Numbered from the stretch's first letter, positions 44,312-53,621 are shown. The stretch: DNA of 64,000 nt from Aliiruegeria lutimaris (GCF_900099935.1 NZ_FNEK01000008.1:1-64000), one strand, 5' to 3'. Translations and numbers: made by a program. The notes: generated by a model from the sequence alone, not told the origin.

Positions 44312-45385
44312 TCAGCGGCTGATGCCTGCGTGGATCGACGGCACGTCGAGTGCGGCAAAGCCATAGTGGCGCAGCCAGCGCAGGTCGCTGTCGAAGAAAG
44401 CGCGCAGGTCCGGGATGCCGTATTTCAGCATCGCGATTCGGTCGATGCCGAGGCCGAAGGCGAAGCCCTGCCATTCGTTCGGGTCGATCCCGCCGGATTC
44501 AAGCACTTTCGGGTGCACCATGCCGGAACCGAGGATTTCGAGCCAGTCGTCGCCTTCGCCCAGCTTGAGCGTGCCGCCCTCCCAGGAGCAGCGGATATCG
44601 ACCTCGGCCGAGGGCTCGGTGAAGGGGAAATGGCTGGCGCGGAAGCGCAGCTCGACCCCGTCCACCTCGAAGAAGGCGCGGCAGAACTCTTCCAGCACCC
44701 ATTTCAGGTTCGCCATCGAGATGTCCTTGTCGATGGCGAGGCCCTCGACCTGGTGGAACATCGGCGTGTGGGTCTGGTCGTAATCGGCACGATAGACACG
44801 GCCGGGCGCGATGATGCGGATCGGGGCGCCCTGCTGAAGCATGGAGCGGATCTGAACTGGCGAGGTGTGGGTGCGCAGCACATGCGGCGGGCGATCGTCG
44901 CCTTCGGCGCGGGACATGTAGAACGTGTCCATCTCGGCGCGGGCCGGGTGGTGACCCGGAATGTTGAGCGCGTCGAAATTGTGCCAGTCATCCTCGACCT
45001 GCGGACCCTCGGCCACGGCAAAGCCCATATCGGCGAAGATCGCGGTGACCTCCTCGGTCACCTGGCTGATCGGGTGGATCGAGCCGCGGCGCTCAGAGCG
45101 TGCGGGCAGGGTCACGTCCAGCCATTCGGCTTTGAGGCGTTCTTCCAGCCCGGAATCGGCCAGTGCAGCCTTCTTGGCGGCGAGCGCCGAGTTGATCTCG
45201 TCCTTGAGCGCGTTGAGCGCGGGGCCGGCGACTTGCCGCTCCTCGGGCGACATCTTGCCCAGCTCGCGCATCTTCAGGCTCACTTCGCCCTTCTTGCCCA
45301 CGGCCTGGACGCGCAGCGCCTCGAGCGCGCCTTCGTCGGCGGCCTCCGCGATAGCGGCGATGTATTTCTGCCTCAGCTCTTCCAT
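44312..45385 (-). CDS. pheS: Phenylalanyl-tRNA synthetase alpha subunit
   Basis: A 357-residue class II synthetase. Coiled-coil N terminus (about 1-90), then motif 1 and the motif 2 region [30 protein letters not shown], and motif 3 [20 protein letters not shown] near the C terminus with the ATP-binding arginine. [17 protein letters not shown] is the Phe-binding segment. The start at 45385 ([12 protein letters not shown]) gives normal length. Forms the alpha2-beta2 enzyme with pheT. Confidence 0.98.
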   Translation of the reverse strand: MEELRQKYIAAIAEAADEGALEALRVQAVGKKGEVSLKMRELGKMSPEERQVAGPALNALKDEINSALAAKKAALADSGLEERLKAEWLDVTLPARSERRGSIHPISQVTEEVTAIFADMGFAVAEGPQVEDDWHNFDALNIPGHHPARAEMDTFYMSRAEGDDRPPHVLRTHTSPVQIRSMLQQGAPIRIIAPGRVYRADYDQTHTPMFHQVEGLAIDKDISMANLKWVLEEFCRAFFEVDGVELRFRASHFPFTEPSAEVDIRCSWEGGTLKLGEGDDWLEILGSGMVHPKVLESGGIDPNEWQGFAFGLGIDRIAMLKYGIPDLRAFFDSDLRWLRHYGFAALDVPSIHAGISR

Positions 45386-45588
45386 GGCTGGCTCCCGTTC
45401 GTCTCGGCACACCGCCGGCCCTTGCAGGACTGGCGCGGAATTCTGGCGAGGGCCTATCACATGGGTGGATGAAGGCAAGCCCGCTGACGGACCGGGGGGA
45501 CCGTTGGCGCGGGCGTTTTGGCGCGTGCCCGTATTGTGTTACCCTGCGTCAATTGAAGGAGTCTCATTAAGTTAAGGCGGAGGTTGCC

Positions 45589-46221
45589 ATGCCGAAAAAG
45601 ATCGGATTGCCCACAGACAGGTCAACTCATTGGCATATCGCCTGCGCAGGGGCCGTTGGAGGCGGCGCCGTTTTGACGGGTGGAGGCTGGGTTTTCGAAA
45701 TCCAGAGCTGGGAGATCAACGTGCGTTCGCATGTTGTCTTCGCGGGGGCTGGTATTGGCTTCGGTGCCAAGGCGGGCGGAACCGGGCCGACCGATCTCAC
45801 CGTCGATTACGATGATTTCACCCCGATCACCACCGTGGTGAACATGAGCCTTGCGGATCTGAACGCCTCCTGGGGATGGATCAATTCGGCCGGCGTGGCC
45901 ATCGGTTACGGAGCGGGGGTCATGTTGCTGACGGCCTGCTCCATGCGCGGCACGCTCTTTGGCATGCAACCGGTTGCCGGTTTCAGCGCCGGTTTGGAAG
46001 GCAGCCTGAATCTCTGTACCGCGGGAACATGGCGCACGCTGGGCGAGCCGAAGGAATGCCTGGCCAAGCCCCGGCGCAGCGGTCTTCCGCCCTGGAGCCA
46101 GATTCAGTGCCAGGTCGCGCGCGAACGCATCTCCGTGGGCCCGCGCGCTGTCGTGAACCGGCGATATGACCTGCCCCGCATGGCGCCCGGGGCGAACGTT
46201 ATGACGCCGGGCGGCCAATAG
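45589..46221 (+). CDS. Hypothetical protein
   Basis: A 210-residue protein of unknown family. It has a GCGGAGG ribosome binding site well placed before the ATG, which supports translation. The sequence is glycine-rich (GAVGGGAVLTGGGW, GAGIGFGAKAGGTG, AIGYGAGVML), suggesting either a membrane-associated or beta-rich fold; no signal peptide is obvious. It lies between pheS and the convergent rplT. No catalytic motif recognised. Confidence 0.6.
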   Translation: MPKKIGLPTDRSTHWHIACAGAVGGGAVLTGGGWVFEIQSWEINVRSHVVFAGAGIGFGAKAGGTGPTDLTVDYDDFTPITTVVNMSLADLNASWGWINSAGVAIGYGAGVMLLTACSMRGTLFGMQPVAGFSAGLEGSLNLCTAGTWRTLGEPKECLAKPRRSGLPPWSQIQCQVARERISVGPRAVVNRRYDLPRMAPGANVMTPGGQ

Positions 46222-46234
46222 GCACCCACCCGCG

Positions 46235-46274
46235 CAAAGAAAAACCCCACCGACCCGGATGGGACGGTGGGGTT
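46235..46274 (-). terminator. Intrinsic terminator of rpmI-rplT
   Basis: AACCCCACCG (46243-46252) pairs perfectly with CGGTGGGGTT (46265-46274). On the minus strand the stem follows the rplT stop by about 30 bases and runs into TTTTTCTTT. Confidence 0.9.
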
Positions 46275-46302
46275 CGATTCCGTGACGCAGCGATGCGTCG
46301 GA

Positions 46303-46665
46303 TCAGGCCAGCGCGGCTTTCGCCTTGTCGACGATCGCGGTGAAGGCATCCGGCTCGTTCACGGCCAGGTCGGCCAGAACCTTGCGGTCCACCTCGATAC
46401 CGGCCTTCGCCAGGCCATTGATGAAGCGCGAATAGGTCAGCGCCTCGTCATGCGCACGCACGGCGGCGTTGATTCGCTGGATCCACAGCGCGCGGAACTG
46501 CCGCTTGCGGGCCTTGCGATCACGCGTTGCGTACTGGTTCGCCTTGTCGACAGCCTGCGTGGCCGTCTTGAAGTTGCGCGAACGCGATCCGTAATAGCCT
46601 TTCGCAGCCTTCAGGACCTTCTTGTGACGAGCGTGGGTGACGGTACCGCCTTTGACTCGGGACAT
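46303..46665 (-). CDS. rplT: 50S ribosomal protein L20
   Basis: A 120-residue basic protein: [20 protein letters not shown] at the N terminus and [20 protein letters not shown] in the C-terminal domain are standard L20. It is needed early in 50S assembly and in many bacteria represses its own operon by binding the mRNA leader. It is 12 bases downstream of rpmI. infC is not adjacent here. Confidence 0.98.
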   Translation of the reverse strand: MSRVKGGTVTHARHKKVLKAAKGYYGSRSRNFKTATQAVDKANQYATRDRKARKRQFRALWIQRINAAVRAHDEALTYSRFINGLAKAGIEVDRKVLADLAVNEPDAFTAIVDKAKAALA

Positions 46666-46677
46666 CTCTCAAACTCC

Positions 46678-46878
46678 TCAGCGCGCGTATGGCATATATT
46701 TCTTCACGATCTTGGTATCCGCCTCAGAAAGAGTCGTGGTACCGCGAGCGTTCCGAATGAACTTTGTGGTGCGCTTGATCATTCCGTGCCGTTTGCCGGC
46801 CTGAGCGGATTTGATCTTGCCGGTGGCGGTCACCTTGAACCGTTTCTTGGCCCCGGACTTGGTCTTCATCTTGGGCAT
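46678..46878 (-). CDS. rpmI: 50S ribosomal protein L35
   Basis: A 66-residue basic protein beginning [20 protein letters not shown], the canonical L35 N terminus, and containing [20 protein letters not shown]. The start at 46878 is fixed by this conserved N terminus. First gene of the rpmI-rplT unit. Confidence 0.98.
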   Translation of the reverse strand: MPKMKTKSGAKKRFKVTATGKIKSAQAGKRHGMIKRTTKFIRNARGTTTLSEADTKIVKKYMPYAR

Positions 46879-47384
46879 TTGCCAGCTCCTTATTGGATTT
46901 GGTCGTTTCGCCCGGCAGGCATGCCACTTTTGGCCCGTCGAGCGAGTGAAGTCGCGCGTATAGGCGCGTTGTACCGCTCTGGCAAGGGATAATCGTCCAT
47001 TCCAGCCATTCGCGGCGGCAACGACGGCGGTATGGCCCTCAGGGCGCATTGACCGGCTTGCGCCGCATTCCTACGTTTTCATTATACCGGCGCCAAGGGC
47101 GCAACCGATACGAATCGGAGATTGAATGCTGGAGACCGTAGCAAGCCACTGAAGGGTTCCCATTGGGGAAGCCTTCCGCAATTCGTGCCGAGACACGCTT
47201 CCGGGCCTGTCCGGACGCCTTGCCTACATTCTTCGGGCCGAACCTCATGAACATTTTCAAGACGGAGTCGCGCGCGCTGCGCGTCCTCGACCGGGGAGGG
47301 GGCAACGACCGCAACCGTTGACCGGTGCGGACGCGTACGCGCGACCCGCCAATTATTGGCCGCAGACACATCAAAAGGAATGGA
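46879..47384. other. Intergenic region between rpmI and a divergent GNAT gene
   Basis: About 500 bases, no gene recognised. It must contain the rpmI-rplT promoter and leader, where an L20-binding regulatory structure could lie, and the promoter of the divergent acetyltransferase. I could not assign a specific structure by eye. Confidence 0.5.
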
Positions 47385-47933
47385 ATGATGACCGATATCC
47401 TCCTTTGCCCCGCCGCGCCCGTGGATATCCCTGCGATTCTCGAACTCAACCGGCTGGCCTTCGGTGGAAACGCAGAAGCAGAGCTGGTCGAAGCCCTGCT
47501 TGCGGATCCGGCGGCGGCGCCCCTGGTCAATCTCGTCCTGTTCCAGGGCGATGTCCTGCGCGGGCACGTACTGCTCAGCCGCGGTTGGCTCGATGGGGTG
47601 GCGGACGGGCCGGCCTTGTCCTGGCTTGCGCCGCTCGCGGTGCATCCCGAACGGCAGGGGCGCGGGCTTGGGCAGGCGCTGACGCATGCCGCGTCAGCGA
47701 TGGCCGCGGAGATGGACCAGTCGCTGATCTTCCTTATGGGGCATCCGGGATTCTATCCCAAATGTGGATATGTGCCCGCCGCGCCGCATGGGTTCACCAC
47801 GCCACACCCACTGCCGATAGAGGCGCAACCGGCATGGATGGTGCGGGAATTGCAGAAAGGTGCCTTGTCTCATTGGTCCGGCCGCGTGCGCGCAGCGGCA
47901 GCGTTGGAATGGCCGGAATTGTGGGGAGGCTGA
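47385..47933 (+). CDS. GNAT family N-acetyltransferase (YhbS-like)
   Basis: A 182-residue acetyltransferase. LSWLAPLAVHPERQGRGLGQALTHAA contains the acetyl-CoA loop (R-Q-G-R-G-L-G), and LMGHPGFYPKCGYVPA is the typical YhbS-type end of the core (HPxFYxxFGF). Tandem ATGs leave a one-codon uncertainty in the start; AAGGA lies upstream. Substrate unknown. Confidence 0.87.
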   Translation: MMTDILLCPAAPVDIPAILELNRLAFGGNAEAELVEALLADPAAAPLVNLVLFQGDVLRGHVLLSRGWLDGVADGPALSWLAPLAVHPERQGRGLGQALTHAASAMAAEMDQSLIFLMGHPGFYPKCGYVPAAPHGFTTPHPLPIEAQPAWMVRELQKGALSHWSGRVRAAAALEWPELWGG

Positions 47934-47956
47934 ACCTTCCTGCGTCATGAACCGCG

Positions 47957-48190
47957 TCAGTGCAGGATGCTGCCCGCAACCTTGGTGAAGATTTCGGGAA
48001 TCTTCGTCGCAGAGTAGGTTCCCAGGGGGGTCTGCACGACAGCAAATGCAATCAGCCCGGCACCGACAATGACCAGAATCATGCCAGCGCGTAGCGAGCG
48101 ACCTTCGGAATATGCGCCTAGAAACGCCGGCACCGAGAGGATGCAGACGATCAGGCCGATGACAAAGACAAGATCCAGATCAAGGGTCAC
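47957..48190 (-). CDS. Small two-helix membrane protein
   Basis: A 77-residue protein with two helices (VFVIGLIVCILSVPAFLGAY and AGMILVIVGAGLIAFAVVQT). I chose the GTG at 48190 because an upstream ATG (48226) would place a perfect 12-bp hairpin inside the coding region and add a non-hydrophobic, basic N terminus. It is downstream of pyk and probably co-transcribed with it. Function unknown; similar short proteins occur in Rhodobacteraceae. Confidence 0.65.
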   Translation of the reverse strand: MTLDLDLVFVIGLIVCILSVPAFLGAYSEGRSLRAGMILVIVGAGLIAFAVVQTPLGTYSATKIPEIFTKVAGSILH

Positions 48191-48193
48191 CCT

Positions 48194-48224
48194 GGTTCTC
48201 CAGAATACGCGTTTCTGGAGAACC
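48194..48224 (-). promoter_or_regulatory. Perfect hairpin between pyk and the small membrane-protein gene
   Basis: GGTTCTCCAGAA (48194-48205) pairs perfectly with TTCTGGAGAACC (48213-48224), loop of seven. It lies directly before the GTG start, so it either partially terminates pyk transcripts or restricts ribosome access to the small gene. Confidence 0.55.
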
Positions 48225-48242
48225 ATACACTGAAACGGGCGA

Positions 48243-49691
48243 TTATTCAGGATCAGTGTTGAAAATCAGTCTTTCGTCGCAAGGCGCCACCCGCAGGATG
48301 TTGGTGGAGCCGGGGATGTTGAAGGGCACGCCGGCGACGACGACGATGTTGTCCTCGGCATTGGCGAACTGGCCAGCGCGTGCAGCGCGGGCGGCCGAAA
48401 CGACCGCCATCTTGAAACGGCTCACATCGCCATTGGTCATGAAGCAGTTCACGCCCCAACTCAGGCACATCCGCCGCGCCGTCCCGGTGAAGGGTGTCAG
48501 CGCGAGGATCGGCACGCGGGGCCGCTCGCGGGCGGTCTTGAGCGCGGTGGTGCCGGAATGGGTGAAGCAGCAGATCGCCTTCACGCCGGTATTCTCGGCA
48601 ATCTCGCGCGCAGCGGAGACGATGCTGTCGGCGGTGGTGTTGCGTTCGACATGACGCGCCGATTCGATGATCTCGCGATAGACCTGGCCGCTTTCGACCT
48701 CGACCGCGACCGCGTCCATCGTGCGCACCGCTTCGAAAGGATAGGCGCCGGCAGCCGATTCGGCCGAGAGCATCACCGCGTCGGCACCCTCGTAGATGGC
48801 GTTGGCGACATCCGAGACCTCGGCGCGGGTCGGCACCGGGCTCTCGATCATCGATTCGAGCATCTGGGTGGCCACGATCACCGGCTTGGCCGCCGAGCGC
48901 GCGCCGCGGATCAGGCGTTTCTGGATCGGCGGAACCGCCTGCACAGGCAGTTCGACCCCGAGGTCGCCCCGCGCCACCATGATTCCGTCGGAAACGGCGA
49001 GGATTTCGTCATAGGCATCGACCGCGGCGGGTTTCTCGATCTTGGCGAGCACGGCGGCGCGGCCCGCGACCAGTTCCTTGGTCTGGAGCACGTCCTCCGG
49101 GCGCTGCACGAAGGAGAGCGCCACCCAGTCCACGCCCAGCTCGCAGACGAATTCCAGGTCCTTCTTGTCCTTGTCCGACAGCGCGGCCACCGGCAGGACG
49201 ACGTCGGGCACGTTCACGCCCTTGCGGTTGGAGATGGTGCCGCCCGTCACGACGACGCAATCGGCATAGTCGTCACCGCATTGCTCGACCCGCAGGCGAA
49301 TCTTGCCGTCATTCACCAGCAGGGTCGCGCCCGGCATGAGTGCCTGGAAGATCTCCGGATGCGGAAGGCGCACGCGGCTCGACGTGCCCTCGGCCTCGTC
49401 GAGATCCATGCGGAACTTTTCGCCCTCGACCAGCACTTCCGAGTCTCCGGCAAACACGCCGACGCGGAGTTTCGGGCCCTGAAGGTCGGCCAGGATGGCG
49501 ATGGGGCGGCCTATTTCCTGTTCGATCTGGCGGATGATCTTGTGGCGCTCGCGGATTTCTTCGTGGCTGCCATGGCTCATGTTGAGCCGGAAAACATCGG
49601 CGCCAAGCTCGAAGAGCCTCCTTATCGTGTCATAGTCGTCGGAGGCGGGACCAAGCGTGGCCACGATCTTCACATTGCGCATTCGCCGCAT
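48243..49691 (-). CDS. pyk: Pyruvate kinase
   Basis: A 482-residue enzyme. MRRMRNVKIVATLGPASDDY is the usual N terminus; AILADLQGPKLRVG, the Mg/phosphate segment VLAKIEKPAAVDAYDEIL, ARGDLGVELP, and TQMLESMIESPVPTRAEVSD are all present, followed by the C-terminal domain ENTGVKAICCFTHSGTTA. It converts phosphoenolpyruvate and ADP to pyruvate and ATP. The start at 49691 is preceded by GGAAAGG; the frame stays open much further upstream, but that part is antisense to the next gene and not conserved. Confidence 0.97.
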   Translation of the reverse strand: MRRMRNVKIVATLGPASDDYDTIRRLFELGADVFRLNMSHGSHEEIRERHKIIRQIEQEIGRPIAILADLQGPKLRVGVFAGDSEVLVEGEKFRMDLDEAEGTSSRVRLPHPEIFQALMPGATLLVNDGKIRLRVEQCGDDYADCVVVTGGTISNRKGVNVPDVVLPVAALSDKDKKDLEFVCELGVDWVALSFVQRPEDVLQTKELVAGRAAVLAKIEKPAAVDAYDEILAVSDGIMVARGDLGVELPVQAVPPIQKRLIRGARSAAKPVIVATQMLESMIESPVPTRAEVSDVANAIYEGADAVMLSAESAAGAYPFEAVRTMDAVAVEVESGQVYREIIESARHVERNTTADSIVSAAREIAENTGVKAICCFTHSGTTALKTARERPRVPILALTPFTGTARRMCLSWGVNCFMTNGDVSRFKMAVVSAARAARAGQFANAEDNIVVVAGVPFNIPGSTNILRVAPCDERLIFNTDPE

Positions 49692-49826
49692 AATAGGGCA
49701 ACCTTTCCGTTCATTCGGCTTCCGGGGGACAGTTAGCGATAAAGCCGTCGATTTGCCACCCCCGGATGGCTCTGGCACTTCGCTCCCCGACGCAATACAC
49801 CCATGCGCGTAAAAGATCACGTGCCC

Positions 49827-50570
49827 ATGACATATCACGCTTTCCATACACACGGCGAAAGCCGGAGCAGTCGCTGGCTCATCACCTGCGATCACGCAAC
49901 GAACACCGTCCCGCCGATGGTCAATGGCGGCACGCTGGGCCTGCCCCAATCGGAGATGTCCCGGCATATCGCCTACGATCCGGGCGCCGCAGGGGTCGCC
50001 CATGCGATGGCGGACGCATTGGACGCCCCGCTGATCACGTCGAATTTCTCGCGGCTGGTTATCGACCCCAATCGCGGTGAGGACGACCCTACGCTGTTGA
50101 TGAAGCTCTATGACGGGACGATCATTCCGGGCAACCGCCTCGCGGATGCCGCGGAACTGGAGCGCCGCAAGGAGCTCTGCTACCGGCCTTACCATGCGGA
50201 ACTTGGGCGGCTGGCGGCCTCGCGCCGGTCACCGGTGATCGTCGCCATTCACAGCTTTACGCCGCAATTGCGGGGGCGTCCGCCGCGGCCATGGCATGTC
50301 GCGCTGCTCCACACGCCGCCGCAAAATGTGCTGTCGCAGGCTATGATCGCGCGGCTGCAGGCCGAGGAAGACCTGTGCGTCGGCGACAACGAACCCTATG
50401 CCGGGCACCAGCCGGGCGACTCGATCCATCGCCATGCCTTGAGCCACGACCGGCCGCATGTTCTGATCGAGGTTCGGCAGGATCTGATCGGGACCGTCGA
50501 GCAGCAGCGTGCCTGGGGGCGTCGGCTCGCGCCGCTCCTGGTTGCGGCGCTGGCCGATTGTGGAGAATGA
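49827..50570 (+). CDS. N-formylglutamate amidohydrolase family protein
   Basis: About 247 residues. WLITCDHATNTVPPMVNGG, SNFSRLVIDPNRGEDDP, AIHSFTPQLRG and GHQPGDSIHRHALSH are the conserved, probably zinc-binding and substrate segments of the FGase family. Members hydrolyse N-formyl-L-glutamate in histidine degradation or related N-acyl compounds. No hut genes are nearby, so the substrate is uncertain. Start may also be ATG at 49803 (eight residues longer). Confidence 0.88.
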   Translation: MTYHAFHTHGESRSSRWLITCDHATNTVPPMVNGGTLGLPQSEMSRHIAYDPGAAGVAHAMADALDAPLITSNFSRLVIDPNRGEDDPTLLMKLYDGTIIPGNRLADAAELERRKELCYRPYHAELGRLAASRRSPVIVAIHSFTPQLRGRPPRPWHVALLHTPPQNVLSQAMIARLQAEEDLCVGDNEPYAGHQPGDSIHRHALSHDRPHVLIEVRQDLIGTVEQQRAWGRRLAPLLVAALADCGE

Positions 50571-50592
50571 CTCGAAAGACAGGGAGAGAGAC

Positions 50593-50913
50593 ATGGACGA
50601 CCAGACGCGGATCGAAATCGAGGCCGCCGCCTTTCGCCGCCTGCGCAAGCACCTGATGGAAGATCGTGCGGACGTGCAGAATATCGACATGATGAACCTT
50701 GCCGGTTTCTGCCGGAACTGCCTGTCCCGCTGGTATCAGGAAGCCGCCAATGAGCGCGGTATCGAGATGGACAAGGCCGCAGGGCGCGAGGCTTTTTACG
50801 GAATGCCCTACGATCAGTGGAAGGCGCGGAACCAGTCCGAGGCAAGCCCGGAGAAGCAGGCCGCTTTTGAAACCGCCTTTCGCGAGAATGTCGGTGAGCC
50901 CGATCGAAACTGA
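50593..50913 (+). CDS. DUF1244 domain protein
   Basis: A 106-residue protein with the highly conserved DUF1244 core: NIDMMNLAGFCRNCLSRWYQ and GMPYDQWKARNQSEAS. Two cysteines (CRNC) lie in the first block. GGGAGAGAG precedes the ATG. The family is small, widespread in proteobacteria and of unknown biochemical function. It follows the FGase-family gene by 22 bases, likely in one operon. Confidence 0.92.
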   Translation: MDDQTRIEIEAAAFRRLRKHLMEDRADVQNIDMMNLAGFCRNCLSRWYQEAANERGIEMDKAAGREAFYGMPYDQWKARNQSEASPEKQAAFETAFRENVGEPDRN

Positions 50914-51119
50914 GCCGGAAACCCGGCGGCACGACAAATGTGCCGCCCCATTTTCGCCCTGAGTCTTTCCGAAACCTTAAGCCGGATGGCCTCGTGCCGG
51001 AAACAAATGCGCCCTGCGTGGACCTATTGTTTCTTCAAAGCATTGAATATAATACTTAAATCTGATAAATTCGTCGCTGTTTTTCTGTTAGAACTAGTTT
51101 TGGGGCGAAGAGGTGTATT

Positions 51120-51488
51120 ATGTTGAATGTTATCACACTGGCGATCATCGCCATTTCCATTTCCCTGGCCGCGATCGCGCTTATCCGTGAACAGCGTGGC
51201 AATAGTTCTCATGGGCGCGCCAAGTCACAGTCCGGACGTTCTGTAACTTTTGATCCCAATGCAGCCCAACCCGCCATCCTTTCTGGATTCGATCTCTGCA
51301 GCAACGCTTTGCTGTTGCAACTTCCCGCCGAACAGGTGGCGGCACTCGTTCCGACGGACTTCGCAACGCGCCCGATCACAGATGGCACCGGGCAGGATAT
51401 TCTGTACCGCAACAGGGTTCTGTTGCGCTTGCCGCATGTTTCGGCCAACCGCCACGTCGAACTTCACATCGAGGCTCTCGCGGTCTGA
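51120..51488 (+). CDS. Hypothetical membrane-anchored protein
   Basis: A 122-residue protein with one N-terminal helix (LNVITLAIIAISISLAAIAL) and a soluble domain of about 90 residues containing GFDLCSNALLLQLPAEQVAAL. An AT-rich promoter-like stretch (51030-51110) precedes it and a strong terminator follows. No family recognised. Confidence 0.55.
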   Translation: MLNVITLAIIAISISLAAIALIREQRGNSSHGRAKSQSGRSVTFDPNAAQPAILSGFDLCSNALLLQLPAEQVAALVPTDFATRPITDGTGQDILYRNRVLLRLPHVSANRHVELHIEALAV

Positions 51489-51510
51489 TCGCGATCCTGC
51501 GCAAACACGC

Positions 51511-51552
51511 AAAAGCCCGGCGAGATCCAGATCGACGCCGGGCTTTCTCGTT
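51511..51552. terminator. Bidirectional intrinsic terminator
   Basis: AAAGCCCGGCG (51512-51522) pairs perfectly with CGCCGGGCTTT (51536-51546). T-rich sequence follows on the plus strand (TTTCTCGTTTT) and TTTTG on the minus strand. It sits between the convergent hypothetical gene and dat. Confidence 0.85.
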
Positions 51553-51571
51553 TTCCGGATCGGTGGTTGGC

Positions 51572-52432
51572 TCAGATCGCCGCCTTGCGCATCTCGTCGA
51601 GATAAATCTCGCGCAGCCGTGCCGCGATCGGGCCCGGCGTGCCGTCGCCAATCGCCACGCCATCCACGTTCACAACAGGCATGACAAAGGCCGATGCCGA
51701 GGTGATGAAAGCTTCGTCGGCATTCTTCGCCTCGTCGATGGAGAAACCGCGTTCCTCGACCTCCATCTGCGCCTCGCGGGCAAAACGCAGCACCGCGGCG
51801 CGGGTAATGCCGTGCAGGATCTCGGTGCCCAGGTGCCGGGTGATGATCTTGTTGCCCTTGACGATATAGGCGTTGTTCGAGCTGCCCTCGGTGACCAGCC
51901 CGTCCTCGACCATCCAGGCATCCTCCGCACCGGCCTTTTTGGCCATCATCTTGCCCATGGACGGGTAGAGAAGCTGCACCGTCTTGATGTCTCGGCGGCC
52001 CCAGCGGATATCCTCGATGGAGATCACCTTGATGCCAGTCTTCGCCTGCGGGCTTTCGGCCAGTCCGGGCTTGGACTGAGTGAAGAGCACCAGCGTCGGC
52101 TTCACATCCGCGCTCGGAAAGGCGAAATCCCGGTCCGCGGGCGCGCCGCGGGTGATCTGGAGGTAAATCAGCCCGTCGGTGATCTCGTTCTTTTCCACCA
52201 GTGCGCGGTGAATTTCCAGGAGATCGTCCATCGCCTCGGGCACCGGCATGTCCAGTTCGTTCAGCGAGCGTTGCAGGCGCGTCTTGTGGCCGTCGAAATC
52301 GATCAGCTTGCCGCCGAGCACCGATGTCACCTCGTAGACGCCATCGGCGAACAGGAAGCCCCGGTCGAAAATCGAGACCTTGGCCTCTTCCTCGGGGAGA
52401 TAGTCCCCGTTCACGTAAACAATGCGGCTCAC
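51572..52432 (-). CDS. dat: D-amino-acid transaminase
   Basis: A 286-residue fold-type IV PLP aminotransferase. SIFDRGFLFADGVYEV is the D-amino-acid/branched-chain aminotransferase N-terminal motif, the PLP lysine is in RRDIKTVQLLYPSMGKMMAK (K of DIKTVQLL), and DGLVTEGSSNNAYIV the conserved glutamate loop. It starts with GTG at 52432, preceded by AAGGAG. It transfers amino groups among D-amino acids (D-Ala, D-Glu). Downstream partner of dgcN and dgcA, completing a D-amino-acid cluster. Confidence 0.9.
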   Translation of the reverse strand: MSRIVYVNGDYLPEEEAKVSIFDRGFLFADGVYEVTSVLGGKLIDFDGHKTRLQRSLNELDMPVPEAMDDLLEIHRALVEKNEITDGLIYLQITRGAPADRDFAFPSADVKPTLVLFTQSKPGLAESPQAKTGIKVISIEDIRWGRRDIKTVQLLYPSMGKMMAKKAGAEDAWMVEDGLVTEGSSNNAYIVKGNKIITRHLGTEILHGITRAAVLRFAREAQMEVEERGFSIDEAKNADEAFITSASAFVMPVVNVDGVAIGDGTPGPIAARLREIYLDEMRKAAI

Positions 52433-52514
52433 TGTCTTCTCCTTCGTGTTCCTGGACTGCCTCTTGGGCGCTTGAGCGGTTACGGTCAAGCGTCGTGGCA
52501 CCCCGAGAGGCGGT

Positions 52515-53480
52515 TCAGCCCCAAAGTTCGCGGCTCGGCGGGTGGACCCCCGCCGCGTCATAGCTCAGCGGGGTTGCACGGTCCTCGGCCAGCAGGAGCG
52601 GTCCATCGAGATCCACCACCGCCGCGCCCTGGGCCAACAGCACAGCCGGGGCCATTGCCAGCGACGAGCCGACCATGCAGCCCACCATGATCCCGAACCC
52701 GGCTTCCTCTGCCGCCTTGCGCAATGCAAGCGCCTCGGTCAGCCCGCCTGTCTTGTCGAGCTTGATATTGATCAGGTCGTACTTGCCCTGCAGCTTCTCC
52801 AGCGTCGCCCGGTCATGCACGGATTCATCGGCGCAAAGCGGCACCGGCCGCTCCAGCCCCAGAAGCCCGTCGTCCGCGCCCGCGGGCAGCGGTTGCTCCA
52901 CCATCGCCACGCCCAGCCGCAGCAGATGCGGCGCAAGCTCGGCATAGATCTCTGCGGTCCAACCCTCGTTGGCATCGAGAATGATCTTCGAAGCCGGCGC
53001 TCCGGCGCGCACCGCTTCCAGCCGCGGCATGTCATCCGGCGTGCCCAGCTTGATCTTCAGCAAGGGACGATGGGCATTCTCCGCCGCGCTGGCCTGCATC
53101 GCCTCCGGCGTGTCGAGCGACAGCGTATAGGCCGTGATCAACGGCCCCGGCGCCGAAAGCCCGGCCAGTTCCCAGGCGGGCTTGCCGGACGTTTTGGCCT
53201 CCAAGTCCCAAAGCGCGCAATCCACGGCATTGCGCGCCGCGCCGGGTTTCAGAAGCTCCTGCAACGAAGCACGGTCGAACGCGGTCGGCAATCCTTCGAT
53301 CTGCGCCGTTACGCTTGCCAGCGTTTCACCATATCGCGCGTAGGGCACGCATTCGCCTTGCCCTGTGAAGCCGTCCTTCTCGATCCGAACCGTTAGAACC
53401 TTCGCTTCCGTCCGCGACCCGCGCGAAATCGTGAAAACCTGCGCAAGGCGGAACACATCCGCCGTGACCTCAACCCGCAT
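52515..53480 (-). CDS. dgcA: N-acetyl-D-glutamate racemase / dipeptide epimerase-like enolase-superfamily enzyme
   Basis: A 321-residue enolase-superfamily protein. LLKIKLGTPDDMPRLEAVRA carries the KxK catalytic lysine pair; KIILDANEGW, VEQPLPAG and CADESVHD supply the three acidic Mg ligands; NIKLDKTGG holds the second catalytic lysine. By sequence it would be called an L-Ala-D/L-Glu epimerase. The adjacent DUF1611/DgcN gene points instead to the DgcN-DgcA pathway, in which DgcA converts N-acetyl-D-glutamate to N-acetyl-L-glutamate. Confidence 0.85.
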   Translation of the reverse strand: MRVEVTADVFRLAQVFTISRGSRTEAKVLTVRIEKDGFTGQGECVPYARYGETLASVTAQIEGLPTAFDRASLQELLKPGAARNAVDCALWDLEAKTSGKPAWELAGLSAPGPLITAYTLSLDTPEAMQASAAENAHRPLLKIKLGTPDDMPRLEAVRAGAPASKIILDANEGWTAEIYAELAPHLLRLGVAMVEQPLPAGADDGLLGLERPVPLCADESVHDRATLEKLQGKYDLINIKLDKTGGLTEALALRKAAEEAGFGIMVGCMVGSSLAMAPAVLLAQGAAVVDLDGPLLLAEDRATPLSYDAAGVHPPSRELWG

Positions 53481-53531
53481 CCCCGGCCTCTCCCGTATTC
53501 TTCATTCCCAGGGCTCCGCCCGTTCGGGGCT

Positions 53532-53554
53532 GAAATGGTCCCCCGGACCATTTC
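53532..53554. repeat. Perfect inverted repeat between dgcN and dgcA
   Basis: GAAATGGTCC (53532-53541) and GGACCATTTC (53545-53554) pair perfectly around CCC. It is very regular, with AT-rich bases at the outer ends and GC-rich bases near the loop, and looks like a short intergenic palindromic element. No T-run follows. I found no second copy by eye. Confidence 0.55.
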
Positions 53555-53621
53555 CGACACGCCCCTCACGCCCCGCCGGAGGCAGAAAGACTCAATCCTT
53601 CCGTCTCCGCAAGGACTTCGC

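Noticed and set aside
46265-46285. tRNA-like T-loop sequence GGTTCGATTCC
   Set aside because: It coincides with the rplT terminator stem; flanking bases do not form a T stem, and no acceptor or anticodon arm is present.
49692-50195. Upstream continuation of the pyruvate kinase frame
   Set aside because: The conserved N terminus begins at 49691; the extension is antisense to the FGase-family gene.
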